DNA of 64,000 nucleotides from Acidovorax sp. 69 (GTDB taxonomy: Bacteria > Pseudomonadota > Gammaproteobacteria > Burkholderiales > Burkholderiaceae_C): NCBI RefSeq assembly GCF_002797445.1, contig NZ_PGEP01000001.1, positions 4,464,501 through 4,528,500 on the forward strand, read 5' to 3'. The translations under genes were made by a program, and so were the position numbers. Below are positions 19,565 through 28,511 of the stretch, piece after piece (the stretch's first letter is position 1; the number at the start of each line of letters is the position of its first letter). The notes beneath the pieces were generated by a model. It was not told the DNA's origin. It saw only the letters and a program-made list of their open reading frames with translations, and did not search any database.

Positions 19565-20449
19565 TCAGTGGGCTTTGGCTCGGGTAACGAGAAAGTCCAC
19601 GATGTGGTTGCGCAGCGCGTAGTAGCCGTCCAGGTGGTGAAGGCTGGTGCGCGTGCGTTCGCGCGGCAATGGGTTCACCACCACCTCGGCGATGCCGCCG
19701 GGGCGGTAGCCCTCGGGCGTTTCGTTGCCGTTGCTCATGAGCAGGATGCGGTCGGCCAGCAAAATGGCTTCGTCCACGTCGTGCGTGATCATGAACACCG
19801 TCTGCTGCGTCTGGCGCACGATGGTCATCAGCTCGTCCTGGATGGTGCCGCGCGTGAGCGCATCGAGTGCGCCGAAGGGCTCGTCCAGCAGCAACATCTT
19901 GGGCTGGATGGAGAAAGCGCGCGCAATGCCCACGCGCTGCTTCATGCCGCCCGACAGCTGCGAAGGCTTTTTGTCGATGGCAGCGCTCAGGCCCACCAGT
20001 GCCACGAACTTCTCCACATGCGCATCGACCTGGGCTTTCTTCCAATCGGGCCAGCGCGACTTCACGGCAAACGCGATGTTCTGGCGCACCGTGAGCCAGG
20101 GCATGAGGGCGTGGCTCTGGAACACCACGCCCCGGTCCAGGCTGGGGCCGGCCACTTCGCGCCCGTCCATGATGACGGTGCCCGAGGTGGCGGTATCGAG
20201 CCCCGCCAGCACATTCAGGATGGTGGTCTTGCCGCAGCCCGAGTGGCCGATGATGCAGACGAACTCGCCCTTGTCGAGCGTGAACGACACGTCGGCAAAC
20301 ACGGGCTTGGCGGGTACAAAGGCTTTGCTCAGCCGGTCGATCTGGAGGAAGCCTTGGGTCACGGCAGAGGCCTTTCGTTGCGCGATATCAGTGGCGTCAG
20401 TGGCATAAGGGGCTGCAGCAGCCGGGCGCTGGGCGACATCACTCCACAT
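19565..20449 (-). CDS. Nitrate/cyanate-type ABC transporter ATP-binding protein
   Basis: 294 residues: Walker A GHSGCGKTT, signature LSGGMKQRVGIARAF, Walker B LLLDEPFGALDALTR, switch MITHDVDEAI. The sequence is of the NrtD/SsuB/TauB group. The start overlaps the permease stop by 11 bases. Downstream, cynS follows after 111 bp. Substrate is inferred from cynS: cyanate, perhaps also nitrate. Confidence 0.88.
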   Translation of the reverse strand: MWSDVAQRPAAAAPYATDATDIAQRKASAVTQGFLQIDRLSKAFVPAKPVFADVSFTLDKGEFVCIIGHSGCGKTTILNVLAGLDTATSGTVIMDGREVAGPSLDRGVVFQSHALMPWLTVRQNIAFAVKSRWPDWKKAQVDAHVEKFVALVGLSAAIDKKPSQLSGGMKQRVGIARAFSIQPKMLLLDEPFGALDALTRGTIQDELMTIVRQTQQTVFMITHDVDEAILLADRILLMSNGNETPEGYRPGGIAEVVVNPLPRERTRTSLHHLDGYYALRNHIVDFLVTRAKAH

Positions 20450-21308
20450 AGGTCACCACCTTCTGCAGTTGGCCAAAAGCCAGGTCGAGCAACATGCCCA
20501 CCACGCCGATCACCAAAATGGCGAAGATCACGTTGGTCAGCGACAGGTTGTTCCACTCGTTCCACACGAAGTAGCCGATGCCCGTGCCGCCCACCAGCAT
20601 CTCGGCCGCCACGATCACCAGCCACGCAATGCCCATGCTGATGCGCATGCCCGTCAGGATGGTGGGCGCTGCGGCAGGCAAGATCACCAGAAACGCCTTG
20701 CGCAGCGGGTTGACCTGCAGCGTGGCCGAGACGTTGAGCCACTCGCGCTTGACCGATGCCACGCCAAACGCCGTGTTCACCAGCATCGGCCACACCGAGC
20801 AGATGAAGATCACGAAGATGCCGGAGATCGACGAGTCCTTGATGGTGTAGAGCGCGAGCGGCATCCACGCCAGCGGGCTGATGGGCTTAAGCACCTGAAT
20901 GAAAGGGTCAAACGCACGGCGCAGCAGCGGCGACATGCCGATGACGAAACCGAGCGGTATCGCCACCAGGCAGGCCAGGCCAAAGCCCAGCGCCACGCGG
21001 CCCAGCGAATGCGCGAGCTGTATGGCGATGCCCTTGTCGTTGGGCCCGTTGTCATAAAACGGGTTGGACACATGGCCCCACACGGTACGGCCCATCTCTG
21101 CCAGCGAGGGAAACCCACTGCCCTTGGCGCTGGCGCCTGGGTCCTGTCCCATCATCTTGGCGTACTCGATCTGCTCGGCCGTCATGCCCGCCGTGCTGTT
21201 GCCCGCACCCGAGGAAGCAGTGGCGATGTACCAGATGCCCAGCAGGGCCAGGAAGATGAGCACGGACAGCAGCCCCGCGCGCAGGTTGAGGTTCTTGGCG
21301 GGAGTCAT
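20439..21308 (-). CDS. Nitrate/cyanate-type ABC transporter permease
   Basis: 289 residues. An N-terminal helix (LLSVLIFLALLGIWYIATA) is followed by a long periplasmic loop and five more helices including the permease EAA loop (NVSATLQVNPLRKAFLVILPAAAPTILTG). NrtB/CynB family. The start at 21306-21308 is 1 nt from the stop of the binding-protein gene, so the two are coupled. Confidence 0.88.
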   Translation of the reverse strand: MTPAKNLNLRAGLLSVLIFLALLGIWYIATASSGAGNSTAGMTAEQIEYAKMMGQDPGASAKGSGFPSLAEMGRTVWGHVSNPFYDNGPNDKGIAIQLAHSLGRVALGFGLACLVAIPLGFVIGMSPLLRRAFDPFIQVLKPISPLAWMPLALYTIKDSSISGIFVIFICSVWPMLVNTAFGVASVKREWLNVSATLQVNPLRKAFLVILPAAAPTILTGMRISMGIAWLVIVAAEMLVGGTGIGYFVWNEWNNLSLTNVIFAILVIGVVGMLLDLAFGQLQKVVTYVE

Positions 21309-21309
21309 G

Positions 21310-22716
21310 TCATGCCGCCTTGCGGATGGGGAAACTCTTTGCGTACTCGCTCGCCTTGGCGGCATCGAACTCGCGCCCCATGATCTTGAACTTGGGGTAC
21401 GCGCCTTCGGGCACCTTTTGGTCCAGCGCCTTCATCTGCTTCTTGGCGTCGGTGATGAGGAACACCTTTTCCGCGATCTGCTTGTAGTCCACATCGCCCT
21501 TGATGTAACCCCAGCGCTGCATCTGCGTGAGCATCCACACAGCCATGCTCTGCCAGGGCATGGGGTCGAAGTCCGCGCGGTCGGGCACGTTCTGGATCTT
21601 GCCCAGGCCGTCAGCGAACTTACCGGTGAGCACTTGGTTGATCACGGCCTCGGGCTGGTTCAGGTAGGCCTGGGGCGCAATCACCTTGGCGATGAGCTCG
21701 CGGTTGGCCGGGTCGCGCGCCATGGCGGCCGAGGTGAGCACCGCGCGGTACAGCGCCGCAAAGGTGTTGGGGTTCTTCTGGATGAACTCGGTGCTGGTAC
21801 CAAAAGCGCAGCAGGGGTGGCCGTTCCACAGGTCCTTGGTGAGCAGGTGGATGAAACCGACTTCCTCGAACACGGCGCGCTGGTTGAACGGGTCGGGGCC
21901 GAGGAAGCCGTCGATGTTGCCCGCGCGCAGGTTGGCCACCATCTCGGCCGGGGGCACCACGCGCAACTGCACATCGGTGTCGGGGTTCAGGCCCGCTTCG
22001 GCGAGGTAATAGCGCAACAGGAAGTTGTGCATGCTGTACTCAAAGGGAATCGCGAACTTGAAGCCCTTCCAGTTCTTCGGGTCGCGGTTGTCCTTGTGCT
22101 TCAAGCTCAGCGTGATGGCCTGGCCGTTCACGTTCTGGATCGTGGCCACGTTCATGGGCGTGGCGTTGGAGCCCAGGCCCATCGAAATCGCCAGCGGCAT
22201 GGGGCTCAAGAAGTGCGTGGCGTCGTACTCCTTGTTGATCATCTTGTCGCGGATCAGCGCCCAGCCGGCCGTCTTGGTCACTTCCACGTTCAGGCCCTGC
22301 TTGCTGTAGAAGCCCAGCGGGTGCGCCATGATCAGCGGCGTGGCGCAGGTGATCGGGATGAAGCCGATCTTGAGGTTGGTCTTCTCCAGCGCGCCTTGTT
22401 TCTCTTGCGCCATGGCCTGCATGCTGGCCACGGGCAGCACGCTGGCAATGGCCGCCATGGCCGTGCCCTTGCCCACGGCCTGGAGGAAGCGGCGGCGCAC
22501 TGCGTCTTGCGGAAACAGCGCCTTGACCAGGGTGGCTTCGATGAACTCGTTGCTGTAGAGCTCGAACTCGCGGGTCTCGCTGCGCTGGCGCAGGGTGGCT
22601 GCGGCGGCATCGGCCGACACCTCGGCGTGGTGGTCGGCCGCCGTGTGGTCGCGGCCACAGCTGCATTTCAGCATCAACGGGCGGTCGGCATCGTAGGGCG
22701 AGAAGAATTCGGACAT
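21310..22716 (-). CDS. NrtA/CynA-type ABC substrate-binding protein
   Basis: 468 residues of the nitrate/bicarbonate/cyanate-binding family (LKIGFIPITCATPLIMAHPLGFY, GNIDGFLGPDPFNQRAV, HPCCAFGTS). A twin-arginine signal (RRRF at 74-77, then a hydrophobic stretch to AMAQ) lies unusually far from the N-terminus, after a ~70-residue extension containing Cys18-Ser-Cys20-Gly-x2-His. Either the extension is a genuine pre-domain or translation begins later; the ribosome site GAGGTG just before 22716 supports the long form. It leads the transporter operon behind a probable sigma-54 promoter. Confidence 0.87.
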   Translation of the reverse strand: MSEFFSPYDADRPLMLKCSCGRDHTAADHHAEVSADAAAATLRQRSETREFELYSNEFIEATLVKALFPQDAVRRRFLQAVGKGTAMAAIASVLPVASMQAMAQEKQGALEKTNLKIGFIPITCATPLIMAHPLGFYSKQGLNVEVTKTAGWALIRDKMINKEYDATHFLSPMPLAISMGLGSNATPMNVATIQNVNGQAITLSLKHKDNRDPKNWKGFKFAIPFEYSMHNFLLRYYLAEAGLNPDTDVQLRVVPPAEMVANLRAGNIDGFLGPDPFNQRAVFEEVGFIHLLTKDLWNGHPCCAFGTSTEFIQKNPNTFAALYRAVLTSAAMARDPANRELIAKVIAPQAYLNQPEAVINQVLTGKFADGLGKIQNVPDRADFDPMPWQSMAVWMLTQMQRWGYIKGDVDYKQIAEKVFLITDAKKQMKALDQKVPEGAYPKFKIMGREFDAAKASEYAKSFPIRKAA

Positions 22717-22750
22717 GGCACACCTCGAAGAAGTTGGTGCCGTGCTCTAC

Positions 22751-22765
22751 GCAAAGCGCGGGCCA
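22751..22765 (-). promoter_or_regulatory. Probable sigma-54 promoter of the cyanate/nitrate operon
   Basis: On the minus strand the sequence reads TGGCCC, five bases, TTGC, with GG and GC 12 bp apart. It differs from consensus only at one -24 base. It lies 35 bp from the start codon of the binding protein. RpoN control fits a nitrogen-scavenging operon; an NtrC-type activator is implied but no clear NtrC site was found. Confidence 0.6.
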
Positions 22766-22874
22766 GTTGGGCGCCCTGCCGGCAGGTTGTCGCGAATTCG
22801 TGGGTGTGGTGTCTACAGCGTGTAGGGCCAGCACTACAAATCAGGCGCCAACACCCCTAAGAACCCGTTCCAAG

Positions 22875-23570
22875 TCACTCGGCAGGGGCCTCGCGCGCCA
22901 GCAACGCCAGTTCCACATCGTTGCGCGCGCCGGTCTTTTCGAGGATGCGGGCGCGGTAGGTGCTCACCGTGTTGGGCGCGAGCTTGAGCTGCGCACCAAT
23001 TTCGCTCACGCTCTGCCCTGCTGTGAGCAGGCGGAACACCTGATGCTCCCGATAGGAGAGCGCGTCCACTCCGGCGGGCGTGCCCTGCTGGGCGGTACGC
23101 ACCACCCCGGTGCGTTCTAGTGCACCTGCCATGGCTTGCGCGGTCGCCTCCGTCAGGTAGCGCCCGCCAGCGGCCACCTTGCGAACGGCGGCCACCATGT
23201 CGTCGGGATCGGCGCTTTTGTGCAGGTAGCCCGCCGCGCCCATCTGGATGCAGCGCACCGCGTATTGCCGCTCGGGGTAGGTGCTGAGCATCAGCACCGG
23301 TAATGCAGGCCAGGCCTTGCGCAGCGCCTGCAGCACTTCGAGGCCGTCCATGCCCGGCATGGCGATGTCCAGCAGCACCAGGTCCAGCCCCGGTGCGCCC
23401 GTGGGCCCTTGCAGGGCGGCGACCTGCTCCAGCACCTCGCTGCCCTGGGTGGCCTCGGCGACCACAGTGATCTCGGGCACGCCATTGGCCGGGTCGCCCA
23501 GCACCTGCTTGAGCCCCTCCCGCACGATGCGGTGGTCATCCCCGATCAGTACACGGACGACGGAATTCAT
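22875..23570 (-). CDS. NarL/LuxR-family response regulator
   Basis: 231 residues: receiver domain with GDDHRIVREG (acid pocket), LVLLDIAMPGMDG (phospho-Asp), MLSTYP and HKSAD (Lys), then a LuxR-type HTH (LSYREHQVFRLLTAGQSVSEIGAQLKLAPNTVSTY). It overlaps the kinase stop by 4 bases (ATGA), so the pair is one unit. The transporter/cynS operon is next downstream on the same strand and is the likely target. Confidence 0.9.
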   Translation of the reverse strand: MNSVVRVLIGDDHRIVREGLKQVLGDPANGVPEITVVAEATQGSEVLEQVAALQGPTGAPGLDLVLLDIAMPGMDGLEVLQALRKAWPALPVLMLSTYPERQYAVRCIQMGAAGYLHKSADPDDMVAAVRKVAAGGRYLTEATAQAMAGALERTGVVRTAQQGTPAGVDALSYREHQVFRLLTAGQSVSEIGAQLKLAPNTVSTYRARILEKTGARNDVELALLAREAPAE

Positions 23571-24775
23571 GACAGCTCCAGAGGAATCAGCAATTGCAGG
23601 CACGAGCCCTGCCCCGGCTCGCTGGTGATGCTCAACCGGCCGCCGAGCTGCCGCGCCCGCTCGCGCATTCCCATCACACCATACGCAGTGGGCGCCTCCA
23701 GGGCCTGGCGGGTAGCACCCACGCCGTTGTCGCGCACGCGCAGTTGCAGCATCTCATCCTGCACGTCGATGGCAATGTCGATGGCGCTGGCCTGCGCGTG
23801 GCGGCCCACGTTGCTCAGCATCTCCTGGAAGATGCGGAACACCGCGATGGCCGCAGGCTCGGGCAGGTGCAGGGTGGCAGGCACCTCCATCTGCCACGCC
23901 AGCTCCAGCTCGGCCGACTGCACGAACTCCTGTGCCTGCCATTCGAGCGCGGCCCACAGGCCCTGGTGGTCCAGGATGCTGGGGCGCAGGTCGGTGATGA
24001 TGCGACCCACGTTGTCCACCGCGTTTTCGATCAGGCGGCTCATGTTCTGGCATTTGCACCGCATCTGGGTGCGCATGTCGCCCGCGGCCTCGGGCGTGCG
24101 CTCACCCTGCTCGCCCAGGCGCTTGTGCAGCCAGTTGACATCCATCTTCAGCGCCACCAGCAGGCTTCCCAGCTCGTCATGCACTTCGCGGGCGATGCGG
24201 GTGCGCTCGTCCTCGCGCACCTGCTCTGAATAAGCCGACAGCTCGCGCAGCTGCGCCAGCGCCTGCGAAAGCTCGTGCGTGCGAGCGGCCACGCGGCGCT
24301 CCAGCTCGTCATTGGCGCGGGCCAGTTCATCGTGCGCGCGCTGCAGCTCATCGGCGCCGCGCTTGCGGCTGGTGATGTCAACAAAGGCGATCACGGCGCC
24401 CTGCACCTGATCGCCTTCGAGAATGGGGTGGCTTGAATATTCGACGGCAAACGCTGAGCCATCGCGGCGCCAAAACACCTCGGTGTCTACCCGGCAAGGC
24501 AGGCCTTGGCGGAACGCGTTGAAGATGGGGCAGTCGCTGTCGGCATAGGGGCTGCCGTCGGGGTGGCTGTGGTGGGTGAGCGCGTGCATGTTGCGCCCCA
24601 TCACCTCCTCGGCGGCAAAGCCCAGCATCTGCGCGCCCGCCCGGTTGATGAACACGCAGTTGCCTGCCAGATCAATGCCAAACACCCCCTCGCCCGTGGA
24701 GTCCAGCAGCAGCCCCAGGCGGTTCTGCCAGAGCGCACTGGCACCGGCGGGCAGGTTGAGCACATGGGAGGGCAT
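23567..24775 (-). CDS. PAS-containing NarX-type sensor histidine kinase
   Basis: 402 residues, apparently cytoplasmic. A PAS domain (about 12-140; LLDSTGEGVFGIDLAGNCVFINRAG) is followed by a coiled coil rich in ELARANDELERRV, then a HisKA_3 dimerisation domain with phospho-acceptor in DERTRIAREVHDELGSLL and an HATPase domain (IFQEMLSNVGRHA, RDNGVG, GMRERARQLGG). Start at 24773-24775 places the PAS domain directly downstream. It is divergent from the permease gene at 24867, with 91 bp between. The signal is unknown. Confidence 0.87.
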   Translation of the reverse strand: MPSHVLNLPAGASALWQNRLGLLLDSTGEGVFGIDLAGNCVFINRAGAQMLGFAAEEVMGRNMHALTHHSHPDGSPYADSDCPIFNAFRQGLPCRVDTEVFWRRDGSAFAVEYSSHPILEGDQVQGAVIAFVDITSRKRGADELQRAHDELARANDELERRVAARTHELSQALAQLRELSAYSEQVREDERTRIAREVHDELGSLLVALKMDVNWLHKRLGEQGERTPEAAGDMRTQMRCKCQNMSRLIENAVDNVGRIITDLRPSILDHQGLWAALEWQAQEFVQSAELELAWQMEVPATLHLPEPAAIAVFRIFQEMLSNVGRHAQASAIDIAIDVQDEMLQLRVRDNGVGATRQALEAPTAYGVMGMRERARQLGGRLSITSEPGQGSCLQLLIPLELS

Positions 24776-24866
24776 GGGGGTACCCAAGCAATGGCCGTGC
24801 CCAGAGCGCGCACATCGGGTGCGGCGGGGGCTGGGCACCGGCTCGTCCACATCGCACAATAGGCCC

Positions 24867-25718
24867 ATGCAATCCGTATCCCCATCGTCCGTGGCTGCCG
24901 TAGCCCCGCCCCCGCCCTCGGTATGGCGCCCGCCCAGCCTGTCTTTGCGCTGGTGGCCGGTGTTCATGCGCAACCTGCTCGTCTGGCGCAAGCTGGCCAT
25001 CCCCAGCCTGGTGGGCAACATTGCCGAGCCGCTGATGTGGCTGGTGGCCTTTGGCTACGGCATGGGGGCGCTGGTGGGGCAAGTGAACGTGGCAGCGGCC
25101 GGTGGCGACACCAAGGTGCCTTACATCCTGTTCCTGGCCAGCGGGTCGATCTGCATGAGCGCCATGAACGCGGCGAGCTTCGAGGCGCTGTACTCGGCCT
25201 TCTCGCGCATGCATGTGCAAAAGACCTGGGACGGCATCATGAACGCGCCGATCAGCCTGGACGACGTGGTGCTGGCCGAAATGCTGTGGGCGGCCTTCAA
25301 GGCGGCGTTCACCGTCACCGCCATCCTGGGCGTGATGCTGGCGCTCTCGATCAGCCACAGCCCCAAGTTGCTGATGGCCTGGCCGGTGCTGTTGTTCGTG
25401 GGGGTGATGTTCTCCAGCATTGCGCTCATCTTCAATGCGTTGGCCAAGGGGTATGACTTCTTTACCTACTACTTCACGCTGGTGCTCACCCCCATGATGT
25501 TTCTCTCGGGTGTGTTCTTTCCGCGCGAGCAGCTGCCGCCCGTCGTACGCACCATCTCCGACTGGCTGCCGCTGACCAACGCAGTAGAGCTGGTGCGCCC
25601 TCTGTTCATGGACCAGTGGCCCGCCCACCCATGGCGCCACGGCCTGGTGCTGGTGGTGACCACGGTGGTGGCTTTCTGGGTGGCGCTGGCACTGACGCGC
25701 AAGCGCTTCATGGCATGA
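24867..25718 (+). CDS. ABC-2 type permease, NodJ-like
   Basis: 283 residues with six predicted membrane segments (LVGNIAEPLMWLVAFGYGMG, ILFLASGSICMSAMN, FTYYFTLVLTPMMFLSGVFFP among them), of the NodJ/DrrB class. A proline-rich N-terminal ~25 residues precedes the domain. No ATPase gene is adjacent; the NodI-type ATPase at 8158 is the nearest matching one. It overlaps the next gene (ATGA at 25715), so it is translationally coupled to the small PNPOx-like protein. Confidence 0.87.
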   Translation: MQSVSPSSVAAVAPPPPSVWRPPSLSLRWWPVFMRNLLVWRKLAIPSLVGNIAEPLMWLVAFGYGMGALVGQVNVAAAGGDTKVPYILFLASGSICMSAMNAASFEALYSAFSRMHVQKTWDGIMNAPISLDDVVLAEMLWAAFKAAFTVTAILGVMLALSISHSPKLLMAWPVLLFVGVMFSSIALIFNALAKGYDFFTYYFTLVLTPMMFLSGVFFPREQLPPVVRTISDWLPLTNAVELVRPLFMDQWPAHPWRHGLVLVVTTVVAFWVALALTRKRFMA

Positions 25719-26212
25719 CGGCCCTGCTGGACCCGGACCGCATCGCCATGGTGGCCAAGGGCGTGTCGGCCATCGTGGCCTCACGCGATGCCACCATGCG
25801 CCCAAGCATCATGCGGGCCGTGGGCAGCCACATCAGCGCCGACGGCAGCGAGGTCACGGTGTACCTGCGGCACAGCCAGTCCGGGCAGTTGCTGCAGGAC
25901 ATTGCCACCACCGGCGAGATTGCCGTGGTCTTCAGCGAGCCATCCACCCACCGGACCCTGCAGCTCAAGGCCCGCCAGGCCAGGCAGCGGCCCGCCCATG
26001 GCGATGATCTGCCCGTGCTGCAGGCCTACCTGCAATCCATGGTGCACGAGGTGGGCCAGGTCGGCTATGGGCCTGTCTATGTGGCCGCGATGCTGGTGGC
26101 GCCGCTGGAGGATGTGGTGGCCGTGACCTTCACCCCTGTCACTGCATTCGATCAGACCCCAGGCCCGCGCGCTGGCGCAGAGCTGGCCGCGCCACCGAAA
26201 CCCCGGCCATGA
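25715..26212 (+). CDS. Pyridoxamine 5'-phosphate oxidase-like flavin-binding protein
   Basis: 165 residues with a split-barrel flavin-binding fold: IVASRDATMRPSIMRAVGSHISADGSEVTVYL, then ATTGEIAVVFSEPSTHRTLQLK. True PdxH substrate residues are not obvious, so this is probably an FMN- or F420/heme-type split-barrel protein of unknown substrate. Coupled at both ends by 4-base overlaps: permease upstream, PNPOx-GAF protein downstream. Confidence 0.75.
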   Translation: MTALLDPDRIAMVAKGVSAIVASRDATMRPSIMRAVGSHISADGSEVTVYLRHSQSGQLLQDIATTGEIAVVFSEPSTHRTLQLKARQARQRPAHGDDLPVLQAYLQSMVHEVGQVGYGPVYVAAMLVAPLEDVVAVTFTPVTAFDQTPGPRAGAELAAPPKPRP

Positions 26213-27558
26213 GCAACGCCCCCTCACTGCACACCATCCGCCCCTGCCTGGAGGGCGCGATTCCTGCCGTCATGGCCACCTGTGACCTCGACGGCACGCC
26301 CAATGTGGCCTACATCTCGCAGGTGGTCTATGTGGATGCGGCGCATGTGGCGCTGTCGTTCCAGTTCTTCAACAAGACCCGCCAGAATATTCTGCGCAAC
26401 CCGCGGGCATCGGTGCTGGTGCTGGACCCGCTCACCGCCCATTTCTACCGCCTGCACCTGCTGTACGAGCGCACCGAAGACAGCGGCCCGGTGTTCGAAA
26501 GCATGCGCGCGCAGCTGGCGGGCATTGCATCGCATGCGGGCATGGCCGAAGTGTTTGAACTCAAAGGGGCCGACATCTACGCTGTGGAGCGCATCGAACC
26601 GGTGGCGGGCGAAGGCCTGCCGGCACCGGCGCCACGCTCCGGGCTGCTGCACACGCTGCGCCTGTGCAGCGAGAGGATTGCGCGCTGCACAGGGCTGGAC
26701 GAGTTGCTGCAGGGCGCGCTGCAGGGCCTGCAGGACAAGCTGGGTATTGACCACGCCATGGTGCTGATGCTGGACGCCAGCGCCGAGCAGCTGTACACGG
26801 TGGCCAGCTGCGGCTATGCCACCTCGGGCGTGGGTTCAGAAATTCGGCTGGGCCAAGGGGTGATCGGCATGGCTGCGCGCGAGCGCACGCCCGTCCGCAT
26901 CAGCCACATGACCCACGCGGCGCTCTACAGCCACGCCATCCGCGAAAGCATGGATGCCCATGCTGCGCCCAATGCGCCTTCGCTGCGGGGCATGGACATC
27001 CCCTATCCCGGCCTGCGAGAGCCCCACAGCCAGGTGGCGGTGCCGTTGATGTCGGCCGGGCGGCTGCTGGGTGTGCTGTTTGCAGAAAGCCCCGAGGACA
27101 TGCGCTTTGGCTTCGAGGATGAAGACCTGCTGGTGGCCATTGCGGGCCAGCTGGCCGCCGCCATCGACCTGCTGCAGGCCGCGCCGGATGCGCCCGAGCC
27201 CCTGCCCACCCCAACGCCAGCGCCGCCCGTGAGCGGCAGCGCGCTGCGGGTACGCCACTTTGCAGCCAACGACAGTGTGTTCATCAACGACGACTATCTG
27301 ATCAAGGGCGTGGCGGGCGCCATCTTCTGGAAGCTGTTGCGCGACCACTTGCAAACGGGCCGCGTGGACTTCACCAACCGCGAGATGCGTCTGGACCCCG
27401 CCCTGCGGCTGCCCGACGTGGCCGACAACCTGGAGGCCCGGCTGCTGTTGCTCCAGCGCCGCCTGCAAGAGAACAGCCCGCACATCCACATCGAAAAGAC
27501 GGGGCGCGGGCGTTTTCGGCTGTGTGTGCAGCGCCCCGTGGTACTCGAAGACGCTTGA
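26209..27558 (+). CDS. Split-barrel (PNPOx)-GAF-winged-helix protein
   Basis: 449 residues in three parts. Residues ~1-130: PNPOx-like split barrel (EGAIPAVMATCDLDGTPNVAYISQV, SFQFFNKTRQNILRNPRASVLVLDP). Residues ~150-325: GAF domain (IRLGQGVIGMAARERTPVRISHM, QVAVPLMSAGRLLGVLFAES). A proline-rich linker leads to ~95 residues resembling a winged-helix output (DYLIKGVAGAIFWKLLRDH, then FTNREMRLDPAL). This looks like a flavin- or redox-sensing regulator. It overlaps the smaller split-barrel gene by 4 bases. The winged-helix call is by pattern only. Confidence 0.72.
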   Translation: MSNAPSLHTIRPCLEGAIPAVMATCDLDGTPNVAYISQVVYVDAAHVALSFQFFNKTRQNILRNPRASVLVLDPLTAHFYRLHLLYERTEDSGPVFESMRAQLAGIASHAGMAEVFELKGADIYAVERIEPVAGEGLPAPAPRSGLLHTLRLCSERIARCTGLDELLQGALQGLQDKLGIDHAMVLMLDASAEQLYTVASCGYATSGVGSEIRLGQGVIGMAARERTPVRISHMTHAALYSHAIRESMDAHAAPNAPSLRGMDIPYPGLREPHSQVAVPLMSAGRLLGVLFAESPEDMRFGFEDEDLLVAIAGQLAAAIDLLQAAPDAPEPLPTPTPAPPVSGSALRVRHFAANDSVFINDDYLIKGVAGAIFWKLLRDHLQTGRVDFTNREMRLDPALRLPDVADNLEARLLLLQRRLQENSPHIHIEKTGRGRFRLCVQRPVVLEDA

Positions 27559-27585
27559 TTGCCACGCGCCGATGATCCCGTGGGA

Positions 27586-28326
27586 TCAGTGGGCCAGACC
27601 TGGCACCACCGGCAGGCCCAGGCTGCGCATGAGCTTGGCCCACTCAGGCTGCGTGAGATGGGGCTGCACGTGCGCCAGGACGGCTGCCAGCACCGGCGCA
27701 GGAGCGTGTTGCTGCATGTCCAGCAACAGGGCTGTGCGCTCGGCAGGCGACATGAAAGGCACCATCCACCGCGCGATCGCCATCATTTCGTGCGGAGGAA
27801 TCGACGCCACCAGCGCGTCATGGACACCCGCCAGCTCCGCGTCGGTGTAGCACTGCCACAGCACGTCGTTGTGCCGCGTTTCTTCCTCGTGCATGTGCTC
27901 AAAGTTGTGCGCCACAAACAGGGCCAACTGGCGGTACAGGGCCAGGGTGGCGGCAGGGCGTGCAGGCTTGGCACAGGCCATCAGGTGGTTCACACCGTCG
28001 GCCAGGGCCGTGATGGCCTGTTCGTGCTCCACATGTTCACCGGCAATGCTCTGGCTGGATCCGGGCTGGCGCACCTCCATGGCGGCGTGCACAAACTGGT
28101 TCTCGTGGTGCAGGTGCGAGCGGCACAGGCCCAGCAATTGCATTGCGCGGTCGCAGGTCTGGGCAAACTCCAGGTCATCATCTACATCCATGCGGCCCAG
28201 GCCCAGCAGCGTGTCGACCATGAAGGCGCGCAGCGCCTTATGGATGCCGGAGTACATGTCCATGCGGGGTGCGACAGGTTGGGCTTGGGTCAGTTCGGCA
28301 ATTTCGCGGGCATCAATCTTCATCAC
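27586..28326 (-). CDS. Hemerythrin-like domain protein
   Basis: 246 residues. The N-terminal ~170 residues carry the His/Glu pattern of a diiron hemerythrin-like helical bundle: H..LHHENQFVHAAME, then GEHVEHEQAI, then FVAHNFEHMHEEE. The C-terminal part (PPHEMMAIARWMVPFMSPAERTALL) is a helical extension. Oxygen, NO or iron handling is possible. Start ambiguous between adjacent ATGs (28324-28326 and 28321-28323). Monocistronic; the 185-bp gap to the GMC gene upstream shows no gene. Confidence 0.75.
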   Translation of the reverse strand: MMKIDAREIAELTQAQPVAPRMDMYSGIHKALRAFMVDTLLGLGRMDVDDDLEFAQTCDRAMQLLGLCRSHLHHENQFVHAAMEVRQPGSSQSIAGEHVEHEQAITALADGVNHLMACAKPARPAATLALYRQLALFVAHNFEHMHEEETRHNDVLWQCYTDAELAGVHDALVASIPPHEMMAIARWMVPFMSPAERTALLLDMQQHAPAPVLAAVLAHVQPHLTQPEWAKLMRSLGLPVVPGLAH

Positions 28327-28511
28327 GTTCTTTCATAGCCCCAATGGGCTCTTTCAGCGCCTCTTTCGTTGCGCCGGGCCGGGTGCACCATGCACCCGCT
28401 TCCATGCCAGGAAGTCTAGAAACGTGCCGCCGTTTTGCCTGTTAAAAACTCCTTAAACAGACCTTCTACAAACCTTAAAAATCGCGTTCTGTGCGCCAAA
28501 CGTGAAATCGT

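Noticed and set aside
22704..22722. TGGCACACCT on the plus strand near the binding-protein start, like a -24 box
   Set aside because: No TTGC at the required spacing and it points away from any gene start; resemblance to the 12480 promoter is partial.
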